Shown: piece after piece, positions 19,908 through 29,298 of the stretch | Layout: each line of letters begins with the position of its first letter | Position numbering within the stretch: the stretch's first letter is position 1 | Assembly (NCBI RefSeq): GCF_900187305.1 | Contig: NZ_LT906434.1 | Coordinates: forward strand, 1,240,001-1,304,000 | Source of the DNA: Neisseria zoodegmatis | GTDB taxonomy: Bacteria > Pseudomonadota > Gammaproteobacteria > Burkholderiales > Neisseriaceae | DNA: 64,000 nucleotides | Reading direction: 5' to 3' | Position numbers and translations under genes: made by a program | Notes under the pieces: model-generated | Told to the model about the DNA's origin: nothing | Databases searched by the model: none | Seen by the model: the letters and a program-made list of their open reading frames with translations, nothing else

Positions 19908-20050
19908 GAGACCTTTGCAAAACCCGCAGATGTGGATGCAGTTCAAGGCGTAGCAGCGCAGCGAGTGCAGACATATCATACAGATAGGCAAACGAGCGAG
20001 CAGCGCACAACGCAGAAATGCGCCGCAGATGAGGGTTTTGCAAAGGTTTC
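19908..20050 (-). mobile_element. MITE-like element, copy 1 (143 bp)
   Basis: A non-coding element with terminal inverted repeats GAGACCTTTGCAAAACCC and GGGTTTTGCAAAGGTTTC, flanked by the 5-bp direct repeat GGCCT (19903-19907 and 20051-20055). The interior is the reverse complement of copy 3 at 42045 and of the shorter copy at 40101. The ends resemble those of IS5-family (IS1106-like) elements of Neisseria as I remember them; that link is from memory. It encodes no transposase, so it would need one supplied in trans. Confidence 0.85.
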
Positions 20051-20133
20051 GGCCTTTGAGATAAACGGAACAACGGTTCGCCAACCGGATATCGGTACAG
20101 CCCTCTGCGGCTGTTTCGTGCTATCTGCAAACA

Positions 20134-20162
20134 TTGTGATGAAAAATATTTTTGTTTAGAAT
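20134..20162 (+). promoter_or_regulatory. Predicted sigma-70 promoter of msbA
   Basis: TTGTGA (20134-20139) and TAGAAT (20157-20162) have a 17-bp spacer. The start point would be near 20169, downstream of the first in-frame ATG (20166), which supports the later msbA start at 20193. Confidence 0.65.
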
Positions 20163-20192
20163 GACATGTTTGCGCTCAATTTACGGGAAATT

Positions 20193-21983
20193 ATGCCAAA
20201 CCAAATGAAAGAGCGGCCAAATCTGGTTTTATACACGCGCTTGCTGGGGTATCTGAAAAACTATTGGAAGATTTTTTCCTTTGCTGTTTTTTCGATGCTG
20301 GTGGTGGCGGCGACTATGCCTGCGTTTGGCTATCTGTTGAAGCCGTTGATCAACGAAGGCTTCGTCGATAAAAACATGCAGAAAATGACCTGGCTGCCGC
20401 TGGCGATTGTGGGTCTGTTTCTGATTCGCGGCCTGTTCAATTTTCTCAACGAATATTGCACCACCTACCTTTCGAGCCATTTGGTACAAAAGGTGCGCGG
20501 TGAAATGTTTGAAAAAATGATGCGCCTGCCGTCGGGCTATTTCGGCAACAACAGCAGCGGCCGGATTATGTCGCGCATTTTAAGTGATGCCGGCCAGATT
20601 ACCGACGCCGGTTTCAACGTGATTACGGTCATCGCCAAAGACGGCGTCAGCGTGGTCGGTCTGCTGTGTTTGCTGTTTTATCTAGACTGGAAACTCACGC
20701 TGATTACATTCGGCATTTTGCCGGTGGTGGCCGTCAGCATCCGTTTGGTAAGCCGCCGGTTGCGCAATCTGTCGCAAGTCAACCAAACTTATCTCGGCCA
20801 AATGATGCAGGTGCTGAACGAAAGCATCGAAGGCGCGCGCGTGATTAAGGTTTACGGCGGTCAAAAATATGAAACGGCACGCTTCGAGCATGTGTCCGAC
20901 CATGTGCGCCGCAACAATATCAAGCAGGTTTCCGCCAGCTCTTTCGGCACGGGTTTTACCCAGCTGATGGCATCGGTGGCTTTGGCCGTGATTGTGTATG
21001 TGGCGGCGGGTCAGGCTAATTCTTCGGATTTCAGCGCCGGCGACTTTATGGCGTTTTTGTCGAGCATGATCATGATGTTTGACCCGATCAAACGCATGAC
21101 CGGCGTGGTGCAGTCGCTGCAACGCGGCTTGGCGGCGGCGGAAAGCGTATTCGGATTTTTGGATGCGCCCGAAGAAAGCGACGGCAGCAGTTTGGTATTG
21201 AGCACCAAACCGGGCAATATCGAATTTTGCAATGTCGTGCACCGTTATCCCGAAGCCGATCGCAACAGTTTGAACGGTATCAATCTTTTGGTGCCGCAAG
21301 GCAAAGTAGTTGCATTGGTCGGCGCGTCTGGCTGCGGTAAAACCACTTTGGCCAACATGCTGCCGCGCTTTTTCGATCCGACCGAAGGCGAGATCCGCAT
21401 CGGCGGCATTGATTTGCGCGAGTTTACGCTTGAAAGCCTGCGCGCCAATATGGCGTTTGTGAGCCAAGATGTCGTGCTCTTCAACGGCACGGTAGCGGCC
21501 AATATCGCTTACGGCCGTCTGAATAAAGTGAGCGAAGCCGATATTATTCAGGCAGCCAAAGCCGCCAATGCTTGGGAGTTTATCAAAGCCATGCCGAACG
21601 GTTTGCAGACCGAAATCGGCGAAAACGGTTTGAAACTTTCAGGCGGCCAGCGGCAGCGTTTGGCGATTGCGCGCGCCATTCTGAAGGACGCACCGATTTT
21701 GATTTTAGACGAAGCCACCAGCGCGCTGGATAATGAGTCCGAACGCTTGGTGCAGGCGGCGTTGGAAACCTTGATGCAAAACCGCACCACGATTGTGATT
21801 GCCCACCGCTTATCCACGATTGAAAAAGCCGACAATATCGTGGTGATGCACGAAGGCAGGGTGGTCGAGCAGGGTACGCATACCGAGTTGCTGGCTAAGG
21901 GCGGCCGCTATGCCGATTTGCACAGCCTGCAATTCGATAAGCACAGCGAAATTTCAGACGGCCACAGTCAAGCCGCAGACTAA
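20193..21983 (+). CDS. msbA: Lipid A export ABC transporter, ATP-binding/permease protein MsbA
   Basis: A 596-aa half-transporter that flips lipid A-core across the inner membrane. The N-terminal six-helix domain is followed by an ATPase domain with Walker A GASGCGKTT (about 376-384), signature LSGGQRQRLAIARA (about 481) and Walker B ILILDEATSALD (about 501). The start at 20193 (MPNQMKERPN) follows GGGAAAT; ATG 20166 is in frame but lies upstream of the predicted transcript start. The homodimer acts in lipooligosaccharide export. Confidence 0.94.
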   Translation: MPNQMKERPNLVLYTRLLGYLKNYWKIFSFAVFSMLVVAATMPAFGYLLKPLINEGFVDKNMQKMTWLPLAIVGLFLIRGLFNFLNEYCTTYLSSHLVQKVRGEMFEKMMRLPSGYFGNNSSGRIMSRILSDAGQITDAGFNVITVIAKDGVSVVGLLCLLFYLDWKLTLITFGILPVVAVSIRLVSRRLRNLSQVNQTYLGQMMQVLNESIEGARVIKVYGGQKYETARFEHVSDHVRRNNIKQVSASSFGTGFTQLMASVALAVIVYVAAGQANSSDFSAGDFMAFLSSMIMMFDPIKRMTGVVQSLQRGLAAAESVFGFLDAPEESDGSSLVLSTKPGNIEFCNVVHRYPEADRNSLNGINLLVPQGKVVALVGASGCGKTTLANMLPRFFDPTEGEIRIGGIDLREFTLESLRANMAFVSQDVVLFNGTVAANIAYGRLNKVSEADIIQAAKAANAWEFIKAMPNGLQTEIGENGLKLSGGQRQRLAIARAILKDAPILILDEATSALDNESERLVQAALETLMQNRTTIVIAHRLSTIEKADNIVVMHEGRVVEQGTHTELLAKGGRYADLHSLQFDKHSEISDGHSQAAD

Positions 21984-21988
21984 TTCAT

Positions 21989-22022
21989 TTTCAGACGGCC
22001 TCATATGTATGCCGTCTGAAAC
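21989..22022 (+). terminator. Mixed AG/AT DUS-pair terminator after msbA
   Basis: TTCAGACGGCCTC pairs with ATGCCGTCTGAA: one arm is AG-type and the other AT-type. It lies between msbA and fpr. Confidence 0.7.
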
Positions 22023-22065
22023 CGGTAATTTTTTGCTATTTCTACTATTAATTAAGGAAGCTTAA

Positions 22066-22842
22066 ATGGCAGCATTCAATACCCAAAAAGTTTTATCAGT
22101 ACATCACTGGACAGACGCTTATTTCACTTTCACCTGCACGCGCGATGAGTCGCTGCGTTTTGAAAACGGCCAATTCGTGATGGTCGGTTTGATGGTCGAC
22201 GGCAAACCCTTGATGCGCGCATACAGCGTGGCCAGCGCCAACTGGGAAGAGCATCTCGAGTTTTTCAGTATCAAAGTGCAAGACGGCCCGTTAACCAGCC
22301 GTTTGCAGCATTTGAAAGTGGGCGACGAAGTGCTGATCAGCAAAAAGCCTACCGGCACGCTGATTTGCGGTGATTTGAATCCCGGTAAGCATCTGTATCT
22401 GCTCTCAACCGGCACCGGCATCGCACCGTTTTTGAGCATCACGAAAGACCCCGAAGTGTATGAACAGTTTGAAAAAGTGATTTTGGTACACGGTGTACGC
22501 TACAAAAAAGATTTGGCTTATTACGACCGCTTTACCAAAGAATTGCCCGAACACGAGTATCTGGGCGACCTCGTGAAAGAGAAGCTGATTTATTATCCTG
22601 TGGTGTCGCGCGAAGAATTTCCGCACCGCGGCCACATTACCGATTTGATGCGCAGCGGTAAATTGTTTGAAGACATCGGCTTGCCGATGATGAACCCCGA
22701 GCACGACCGCGCCATGCTGTGTGGAAGCCCGGCCATGCTGAAAGATACCAGCGAGGTGTTAAACGAATTCGGTTTGAAAGTGTCGCCGAAAATGGGTCAG
22801 CGCGGTGATTACTTGATTGAACGCGCGTTTGTGGATCAATAA
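22066..22842 (+). CDS. fpr: Ferredoxin--NADP reductase
   Basis: A 258-aa FAD enzyme that transfers electrons between NADPH and ferredoxin or flavodoxin. The FAD-binding motif RAYSVAS (about residues 47-53), the NADP motif STGTGIAPFLS and the C-terminal GDYLIERAFVD match the bacterial FPR group. The ATG at 22066 follows AAGGAAG. It could serve the two ferredoxins in the window (fdx and the one at 50.1 kb), but that pairing is inferred. Confidence 0.95.
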   Translation: MAAFNTQKVLSVHHWTDAYFTFTCTRDESLRFENGQFVMVGLMVDGKPLMRAYSVASANWEEHLEFFSIKVQDGPLTSRLQHLKVGDEVLISKKPTGTLICGDLNPGKHLYLLSTGTGIAPFLSITKDPEVYEQFEKVILVHGVRYKKDLAYYDRFTKELPEHEYLGDLVKEKLIYYPVVSREEFPHRGHITDLMRSGKLFEDIGLPMMNPEHDRAMLCGSPAMLKDTSEVLNEFGLKVSPKMGQRGDYLIERAFVDQ

Positions 22843-22876
22843 GCAGGGTAATTTGCCGAATAGCTTGGTGTGCATA

Positions 22877-22913
22877 CAGAGGCCGTCTGAAATAAACTTT
22901 CAGACGGCCTCTG
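22877..22913. terminator. DUS-pair terminator between fpr and cysN
   Basis: CAGAGGCCGTCTGAA and its near-exact inverse lie between the convergent fpr and cysN genes. Confidence 0.8.
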
Positions 22914-22930
22914 TTTATTGGCAGGCAGAA

Positions 22931-24241
22931 TTAGATTTCAAACGTACTTTCATGGTTTGCGCCGCGTATCATGCCGGCGGCAACCGTGTGGTTGGTTGCT
23001 TCGTCTATCAGGATAAAAGCGCCTGTGGCCGGGTTTTCCGTGTAGGCCGTTGCGTTGAGCGGCTGCTGTGTTTTCAGGCTGACATTGCCGATGTCGTTCA
23101 GGTTAAGCTGCTGCGCCGATTGAACGTGGCTGAGGGTGTGCACATCCCACACATAAGCGATTTCGCTGATTTTCACGCCGGTGGTTTTTGCGCCTTGTTT
23201 GAGCAGGTATTTCCGCCGCAGATTAAGCGGCGTTTCGTCAAACCAGCATAAGGCCGCCTGAAAATTTTGTTGCGGTATCAGCGGATTGTCGGCGGAAACA
23301 ATGCTGTCGCCGCGTGAAACGTCTATGTCGCTGTCGAGCGTTAAGGTTAGTACATCGCCGGCTTGGGCAGAGTCACTTTTGCCGTTCGGCTTGTAGATTT
23401 CCGCAATGCGCGCGGTTTTGTTATTGGGCAGGATTCTGACTTCGTCTCCCGTTTTCAGACGGCCTGCTTCCAAACGCCCTTGATAGCCGCGGAAATCATC
23501 GCTGCTGCTGCCGTCTTGCCGGGCCACGCGTTGCACGGAAAAGTAAGCGGGTTGGTGGTCGGTGTTTCTGCGGGCTACCGGCAGGCTTTCCAAAAGCGGC
23601 AGCAACGCCAGCCCTGTGTGCCAAGGTGTATTGGGGCTGATATCGACAATATTGTCGCCGTTTAAAGCGCTGATGGGCAGAAAATGGATATCGGCTTCCA
23701 AGCCGATATGCTGAGCCAGCGTTTGGTAGGCTTGAGTGATGGCAAGATATTTGTGTTCGTCAAAGCCTAAGAGATCAAGTTTGTTGACGGCCACAATGAT
23801 GTTCGGGCATCCGAGCAGCTTCAAAATGGCGCTGTGGCGTTTGGTTTGGGGCAGTAATACAGGTTCGCCGCTGTTGAAATTAACGCGGGTGGCGTCAACC
23901 AAAATAATTGCGGCATCCGCCGTAGATGCACCCGTGACCATATTGCGCGTGTACTGTTCATGGCCGGGTGTATCGGCGATGATAAATTTGCGCTTGGGCG
24001 TGGAGAAATAACGGTAGGCAACGTCAATGGTAATGCCTTGTTCGCGCTCGGCGGCCAGGCCGTCGGTCAGGCTGGCGAAGTCGGGCGCTTGGCCGTTTTG
24101 AGCTGTTTGGTCGAGTTTGGCGGCTTGGTCGGCGAGCAGGGCTTTGCTGTCGTAAAGCAAGCGGCCGATAAGCGTGGACTTGCCGTCATCTACGCTGCCG
24201 GCGGTAATAAAACGAAGCAGAGGGGCGGTGGGTGCGCTCAT
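22931..24241 (-). CDS. cysN: Sulfate adenylyltransferase subunit 1 (GTPase)
   Basis: The GTPase subunit of ATP sulfurylase, which with CysD activates sulfate to APS. 436 aa, with P-loop GSVDDGKSTLIGRLL (about 16-30), DTPGHEQYTRNM and NKLDLLGF; the effector segment REQGITIDVAYRYF is present. Translation-factor-like beta-barrels follow. It is shorter than E. coli CysN (475 aa) but has every GTPase motif. The ATG at 24241 follows AAAGGA. Unusually, cysD is not next to it: upstream on the same strand is mdh, downstream is the convergent fpr. Confidence 0.92.
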   Translation of the reverse strand: MSAPTAPLLRFITAGSVDDGKSTLIGRLLYDSKALLADQAAKLDQTAQNGQAPDFASLTDGLAAEREQGITIDVAYRYFSTPKRKFIIADTPGHEQYTRNMVTGASTADAAIILVDATRVNFNSGEPVLLPQTKRHSAILKLLGCPNIIVAVNKLDLLGFDEHKYLAITQAYQTLAQHIGLEADIHFLPISALNGDNIVDISPNTPWHTGLALLPLLESLPVARRNTDHQPAYFSVQRVARQDGSSSDDFRGYQGRLEAGRLKTGDEVRILPNNKTARIAEIYKPNGKSDSAQAGDVLTLTLDSDIDVSRGDSIVSADNPLIPQQNFQAALCWFDETPLNLRRKYLLKQGAKTTGVKISEIAYVWDVHTLSHVQSAQQLNLNDIGNVSLKTQQPLNATAYTENPATGAFILIDEATNHTVAAGMIRGANHESTFEI

Positions 24242-24427
24242 ACAAAATCCTTTTTTCAGATGGCCTGTTATCTGATGGCTACTGTAAACAGGCCGTCTGA
24301 AAAAAGGAAAGAATGGTTCGTTTTAATTTAAGATGATTTTGTTATATCGGTGTTGAAAATGTTTGAGACCCGTAGAGTGGCCGTCTGAAAAAAATAATGA
24401 AGCGCTTCCAGATTTAACGGCAAACAA

Positions 24428-24471
24428 AATCCCCTGATTGCGAACTGTAAAACAGCACCAATTAGGGGATT
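24428..24471 (-). terminator. Rho-independent terminator after mdh
   Basis: Read on the minus strand, AATCCCCTAATTG pairs with CAATCAGGGGATT (12 of 13, one wobble), followed by TTGTTT. It lies directly downstream of mdh and separates it from cysN. This one is not DUS-based. Confidence 0.8.
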
Positions 24472-24507
24472 GCTTCAAACTAAACGTTTGATTTCAGACG
24501 GCCTCAA

Positions 24508-25488
24508 TTAAGACAACAAGTGAGCCACGCCTGCTTTTTCTTCTTCCAGCTCTTTCAGAGTTACATTGATGCGCTCTTGGCTGAATTCGTCGATTTCCAA
24601 ACCTTCAACCAGTTTGTATTCGCCGTTTTCGCAAGTTACCGGGAAGCCGAACATAGTGCCTTCGGGAATGCCGTAAGAGCCGTCGGAAGGAATACCCATG
24701 GTTACCCATTTGCCGTTGGTGCCCAACACCCAGTCGCGGATGTGGTCGATGGCGGCGTTGGCGGCAGAAGCAGCAGAAGACAGGCCGCGCGCTTCAATAA
24801 TGGCAGCACCGCGTTTGCCCACGGTCGGCAGGAACACATTGGCGTTCCACTCTTGATCGTTGATCATGTCTTTTACGCTTTCGCCGTTGATGGTGGCAAA
24901 GCGGTAATCGGCATACATGGTGGGAGAGTGGTTGCCCCATACGCACAGTTTTTCAATGTCTGCTACGGCTTTGCCGGTTTTCTCGGCGATTTGGCTCAAC
25001 GCGCGGTTGTGGTCGAGACGCAGCATCGCAGTGAAGTTTTTCGCAGGAAGATCAGGTGCGGATTTCATGGCAATGTAAGCGTTGGTGTTGGCAGGGTTGC
25101 CCACAACCAAAACTTTCACGTTGCGGTCAGCAACTTTGTTCAACGCAGCACCTTGTTTGGTAAAGATTTCAGCATTGGCCAGCAGCAAATCGGCACGTTC
25201 CATACCTTTGCTACGCGGACGAGAACCTACCAAAATGGCAATTTGTGCGTCTTTGAAAGCCACTTCAGGGTCGTCAGTAGTAAACATATCGGCCAGCAGA
25301 GGGAAGGCGCAATCCTGAAGCTCCATCATCACGCCTTTCACGGCATTTTGCGCTTGGGGCAAATCTAACAATTGAAGGATAACAGGCTGGTCTTTACCTA
25401 ACATTTCGCCACTAGCAATACGGAACAATAAAGCATAACCAATTTGACCGGCGGCACCGGTTACCGCAACGCGAACGGGTGATTTCAT
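24508..25488 (-). CDS. mdh: Malate dehydrogenase (NAD)
   Basis: A 326-aa cytosolic enzyme that oxidises malate to oxaloacetate with NAD. The NAD loop is [19 protein letters not shown] (about residues 9-27). The substrate arginines lie in [16 protein letters not shown], and the catalytic His is in [15 protein letters not shown]. It belongs to the longer cytosolic-type (TIM-like) MDH group common in betaproteobacteria. The ATG at 25488 follows AGGAGA. As I recall, N. meningitidis relies on membrane malate:quinone oxidoreductase, so an mdh beside the TCA block may help identify the lineage. Confidence 0.95.
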   Translation of the reverse strand: MKSPVRVAVTGAAGQIGYALLFRIASGEMLGKDQPVILQLLDLPQAQNAVKGVMMELQDCAFPLLADMFTTDDPEVAFKDAQIAILVGSRPRSKGMERADLLLANAEIFTKQGAALNKVADRNVKVLVVGNPANTNAYIAMKSAPDLPAKNFTAMLRLDHNRALSQIAEKTGKAVADIEKLCVWGNHSPTMYADYRFATINGESVKDMINDQEWNANVFLPTVGKRGAAIIEARGLSSAASAANAAIDHIRDWVLGTNGKWVTMGIPSDGSYGIPEGTMFGFPVTCENGEYKLVEGLEIDEFSQERINVTLKELEEEKAGVAHLLS

Positions 25489-26092
25489 ACCAAAACTCTC
25501 CTGGGTGAATTTGTGATTGTGATAAACAAATATAATGATTCAGACGGCCTCATCAAATATTTTCGATGATGCGAAGTGAATGAAGCATTTATATAACTTA
25601 AAGCATTTAGCGCAAAAGACCTTCAAGCCGTTTTGCGGCTGTGTGCAAACGGATGGTATGCCATTTGAAGCCATCAAAACCGTTTTTGCAACGCTGTATC
25701 ATACCAAATTTACACAACGGGGCAATAGAATTTTGTAATCGCATGAAACCGATGGGAAGCGGTTTTATTTTGTATGGAAAAGCAATCCGGTGGAATTTAG
25801 CTTCAAACAGGAAATTTATGTGGCTGGAATAGGACGTTTGTGAGCCACGGATTGATGAAAAATACGGATAAATTGAAATTTTATGTGCTTAAAACCAATA
25901 TAAAAATCTATTGTTTGTTAAGGAAGCCGTAAAATTCATAAAAAACTGTAACAAAAGACTGGTCAAGCAGTTGCAAAACATGTAAATTACGTCTTAACGT
26001 AGTTTTATGTAGCCCGCTTTAGGCGGAGGTGCATAAACCTACTTTTTGGTTTGAGTTTTTTGAGAAAAATACTGTGTAAAGAGGATATTGAA
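25489..26092. other. mdh-sdhC divergent intergenic region
   Basis: About 600 bp, AT-rich, between two divergent units. A DUS lies near 25538-25549. A 63-codon open frame at 25641-25832 has no ribosome binding site or protein-like composition and is not called. The part from 25920 on looks like the sdh promoter and leader, with several TA-rich hexamers, the small repeat ACGTCTTAACGT near 25988, and a GCCCGCTTTAGGCGG hairpin near 26014. I cannot fix the start point. Confidence 0.5.
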
Positions 26093-26470
26093 ATGCAGAC
26101 GAAGCAGCGCCCTGTATTCCTTGAAATCCCCAATATCAGATTACCGATACCCGGGATTGTTTCTATTCTGCACCGCATCAGCGGGGTTATTTTATTTGTA
26201 AGCCTGCCCCTTTTGCTGTGTTTCCTTGCCGGTACGTTGAGCCGTGAGGCTGCATTTGAAACTTACCGTTCCGTTGTCTCCAATCCGTTTGTGAAGCTCG
26301 CTTTGATAGGTCTTCTATGGGCTTATCTGCACCATTCTTTAGCCGGTATCCGTTTCTTGTTGTTGGATGCCCATAAAGGACTGGAATTACAAACTGCCCG
26401 TGCAACTGCCAAATTGGTATTTGTTGCAGCATTGGTGTTAACCGTAGTATTAGGAGCATGGTTATGGTAG
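26093..26470 (+). CDS. sdhC: Succinate dehydrogenase cytochrome b556 subunit
   Basis: A 125-aa membrane anchor of complex II. The N-terminal RPVFLEIPNIRLPIPGIVSILHRISG is the SdhC signature (Ser and His near quinone and heme), and LHHSLAGIRFLLLD carries the conserved His region. Three transmembrane helices are visible. The ATG at 26093 follows AGAGGA at 8 nt; the open frame from 26051 is not needed. It overlaps sdhD and is the first gene of sdhCDAB-sdhE-gltA. Confidence 0.95.
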   Translation: MQTKQRPVFLEIPNIRLPIPGIVSILHRISGVILFVSLPLLLCFLAGTLSREAAFETYRSVVSNPFVKLALIGLLWAYLHHSLAGIRFLLLDAHKGLELQTARATAKLVFVAALVLTVVLGAWLW

Positions 26471-26811
26471 ACCGTAAATTGGCCGGTGCCCATTACGGCT
26501 TGCGTGATTGGGCAATGCAACGTGCGACAGCAGTGATCATGTTGGTTTACACAGTTGCTTTCATTATCTTCTTGCTTGCCTTGCCTGGCGATTACGATTC
26601 ATGGCAGGCATTTTTTGCGCAAACATGGGTTAAAGTATTTACCCAAGTTACTTTCATCGCATTGTTTCTGCATGCTTGGGTAGGTATCCGTGACTTATGG
26701 ATGGACTACATCAAGCCTTTCGGTTTGCGATTATTTTTACAAGTAGCCACTATTATTTGGTTGGTGGGATGCTTGGTTTATTCGGTTAAAGTAATTTGGG
26801 GTATTGTATGA
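26464..26811 (+). CDS. sdhD: Succinate dehydrogenase hydrophobic membrane anchor subunit
   Basis: A 115-aa anchor with three hydrophobic helices. The segment [17 protein letters not shown] and the conserved [17 protein letters not shown] (heme and quinone region) identify SdhD. The ATG at 26464 has TAGGAG at 7 nt; an ATG at 26458 is two codons earlier. The start lies inside sdhC, and the stop overlaps the sdhA start (ATGA). Confidence 0.95.
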   Translation: MVDRKLAGAHYGLRDWAMQRATAVIMLVYTVAFIIFLLALPGDYDSWQAFFAQTWVKVFTQVTFIALFLHAWVGIRDLWMDYIKPFGLRLFLQVATIIWLVGCLVYSVKVIWGIV

Positions 26812-28571
26812 ATTTTCCTGTTCGTAAGTTTGATGCTGTAATTGTTGGTGGCGGCGGTGCAGGTTTGCGTGCTGCGTTGCAATTGTCTAAATCCGGTTTG
26901 AATACAGCCGTATTGTCTAAAGTTTTCCCTACACGCTCTCACACCGTAGCTGCTCAGGGCGGTATTTCCGCTTCTTTGGGTAACGTACAGGAAGACCGTT
27001 GGGACTGGCACATGTACGATACCGTAAAAGGTTCAGATTGGCTGGGTGACCAAGATGCCATCGAATTCATGTGCCGCCGTGCTCCTGAGGCCGTTATTGA
27101 GTTGGAGCACATGGGTATGCCTTTCGACCGCGTAGAGAGCGGCAAAATTTATCAACGTCCTTTCGGTGGCCATACCGCCGAACACGGTAAACGCGCCGTA
27201 GAACGTGCTTGTGCGGTAGCAGACCGTACAGGCCACGCTATGTTGCATACGCTGTATCAACAAAACGTGCGTGCAAACACGCAATTTTTTGTGGAGTGGA
27301 CTGCACTGGATTTGATCCGTGATGATAACGGTGATGTTGTCGGCGTAACCGCTATGGAAATGGAAACCGGGGATGTTTACATTTTCCATGCTAAAGCCGT
27401 ATTGTTTGCCACGGGCGGTGCAGGCCGTATTTATGCTTCATCAACCAATGCCTTTATGAATACCGGCGACGGCTTGGGCATTTGTGCACGCGCAGGTATT
27501 CCGCTTGAAGATATGGAATTCTGGCAATTCCACCCGACTGGTGTGGCCGGAGCCGGTGTATTGATTACCGAAGGTGTGCGCGGTGAAGGCGGTATTCTGC
27601 TGAACTGCGACGGTGAGCGTTTCATGGAACGCTATGCGCCAACCGTAAAAGATTTGGCTTCTCGCGACGTGGTTTCGCGTGCTATGGCGATGGAAATTTA
27701 TGAAGGCCGCGGCTGTGGTAAAAATAAAGACCATGTATTGCTGAAAATCGACCATATCGGTGCAGAAAAGATTATGGAAAAACTGCCGGGTATCCGCGAG
27801 ATTTCCATTCAGTTTGCCGGTATCGATCCGATTAAAGATCCGATTCCGGTTGTGCCGACCACCCACTACATGATGGGCGGTATTCCTACCAATTATTTGG
27901 GCGAAGTGGTTGTGCCTCAAGGCGATAATCCCGAAGCCGTAGTGAACGGTTTATATGCTGCCGGCGAGTGTGCTTGTGCTTCTGTACATGGTGCTAACCG
28001 TTTGGGCACAAACTCCCTGTTAGACTTGGTTGTATTCGGTAAATCTGCCGGCGATAGCATGATTGAATACATCAACAAGCAAGACGGCTGGAAAGAGTTG
28101 CCCAGTAATGCTGGCGAGCTCACCAAGCAACGTTTGGATCGTTTGAATAACCAAACCGGCGGTGAAAACGTAGACGAGTTGCGTCGTGAATTGCAACGTA
28201 CCGTTCAGTTGCATGCAGGTGTGTTCCGTACCGATGCCATCTTAAAAGAGGGCGTGGAAAAAGTATTGAAACTTGCCGAACGTGTTAAACATACGGAAAT
28301 TAAAGACAAGAGCCAAGTATGGAATACAGCACGAATCGAAGCTTTGGAGCTGGATAACCTGATGGAAGTGGCTAAGGCCACCTTGGTTTCTGCCGAAGCT
28401 CGTAAAGAATCCCGCGGTGCGCATGCCTCAGACGACCATCCTGAGCGTGATGATGAAAACTGGATGAAACACACCCTTTTCTACACTGCCGACAACAGCT
28501 TGTCTTACAAACCGGTTCACACTAAACCACTGACCGTTGATTATATTGAACCGGCCAAGCGCGTTTACTAA
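26808..28571 (+). CDS. sdhA: Succinate dehydrogenase flavoprotein subunit
   Basis: A 587-aa catalytic subunit with covalent FAD. It has the dinucleotide fold [18 protein letters not shown], the FAD-attachment His in [14 protein letters not shown], the substrate segment QFHPTG and RGEGG, and [18 protein letters not shown] near the FAD site. The ATG at 26808 overlaps the sdhD stop; GGGG precedes it. Covalent flavinylation would need SdhE, which is encoded three genes downstream. Confidence 0.97.
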   Translation: MNFPVRKFDAVIVGGGGAGLRAALQLSKSGLNTAVLSKVFPTRSHTVAAQGGISASLGNVQEDRWDWHMYDTVKGSDWLGDQDAIEFMCRRAPEAVIELEHMGMPFDRVESGKIYQRPFGGHTAEHGKRAVERACAVADRTGHAMLHTLYQQNVRANTQFFVEWTALDLIRDDNGDVVGVTAMEMETGDVYIFHAKAVLFATGGAGRIYASSTNAFMNTGDGLGICARAGIPLEDMEFWQFHPTGVAGAGVLITEGVRGEGGILLNCDGERFMERYAPTVKDLASRDVVSRAMAMEIYEGRGCGKNKDHVLLKIDHIGAEKIMEKLPGIREISIQFAGIDPIKDPIPVVPTTHYMMGGIPTNYLGEVVVPQGDNPEAVVNGLYAAGECACASVHGANRLGTNSLLDLVVFGKSAGDSMIEYINKQDGWKELPSNAGELTKQRLDRLNNQTGGENVDELRRELQRTVQLHAGVFRTDAILKEGVEKVLKLAERVKHTEIKDKSQVWNTARIEALELDNLMEVAKATLVSAEARKESRGAHASDDHPERDDENWMKHTLFYTADNSLSYKPVHTKPLTVDYIEPAKRVY

Positions 28572-28591
28572 AAATAAAAGGAACACAACAC

Positions 28592-29296
28592 ATGGAAAAA
28601 GTACGTTTTCAGGTGTATCGCTATAATCCTGACGTAGATGCCAAACCTTATATGCAGGACTATGAGCTTGAAATTGAGCCTACAGACGTGAAACTGCTGG
28701 ATGCTCTTGTTAAGTTAAAAGCCATGGATGACAGCTTGTCTTTCCGCCGCTCTTGCCGGGAAGGTATTTGCGGTTCAGACGGCATGAATATCAACGGTAA
28801 AAACGGCTTGGCTTGTTTGACCGATATTCGTAGTTTGAAACAGCCGATTAAACTGCGCCCATTGCCGGGCTTACCGGTAGTGCGCGATTTAATTGTTGAT
28901 ATGACTCAATTCTTTAAGCAATACCATTCTATTAAGCCTTATGTGGTAAACGATACTCCTGCGCCTGATCGTGAGCGTTTGCAAACCCAAGAGGAGCGTA
29001 AAGAGCTTGATGGTCTTTATGAATGTATTTTGTGCGCATGCTGTTCTACCGCTTGCCCTTCATTCTGGTGGAATCCTGATAAGTTCGTAGGTCCGTCTGG
29101 TTTGCTAAATGCATATCGCTTCATTGCCGATAGTCGTGATACTATTACGAACGAGCGGTTGGATAATCTGAACGACCCCTATCGGTTGTTCCGTTGCCAT
29201 ACCATTATGAACTGTGTTGATGTGTGTCCGAAACACTTGAATCCGACCCGTGCTATCGGTAAGATTAAAGAAATCATGTTGAAACGAGCAATTTAA
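28592..29296 (+). CDS. sdhB: Succinate dehydrogenase iron-sulfur subunit
   Basis: A 234-aa subunit with three Fe-S clusters: [2Fe-2S] ligands in SCREGICGSDGMNINGKNGLAC (about 51-72), and [4Fe-4S]/[3Fe-4S] ligands in CILCACCSTACPS and CVDVCPKHLNP. It carries electrons from SdhA to quinone. The codons for the conserved GSDGM segment contain a complete AT-type DUS (28774-28785). It lies 20 bp after sdhA with a good ribosome binding site (AAAAGGAA). Confidence 0.97.
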   Translation: MEKVRFQVYRYNPDVDAKPYMQDYELEIEPTDVKLLDALVKLKAMDDSLSFRRSCREGICGSDGMNINGKNGLACLTDIRSLKQPIKLRPLPGLPVVRDLIVDMTQFFKQYHSIKPYVVNDTPAPDRERLQTQEERKELDGLYECILCACCSTACPSFWWNPDKFVGPSGLLNAYRFIADSRDTITNERLDNLNDPYRLFRCHTIMNCVDVCPKHLNPTRAIGKIKEIMLKRAI

Positions 29297-29298
29297 AT

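Noticed and set aside
25641..25832. A 63-codon frame between mdh and sdhC
   Set aside because: No ribosome binding site, odd composition and no recognisable motif, in an AT-rich promoter region.
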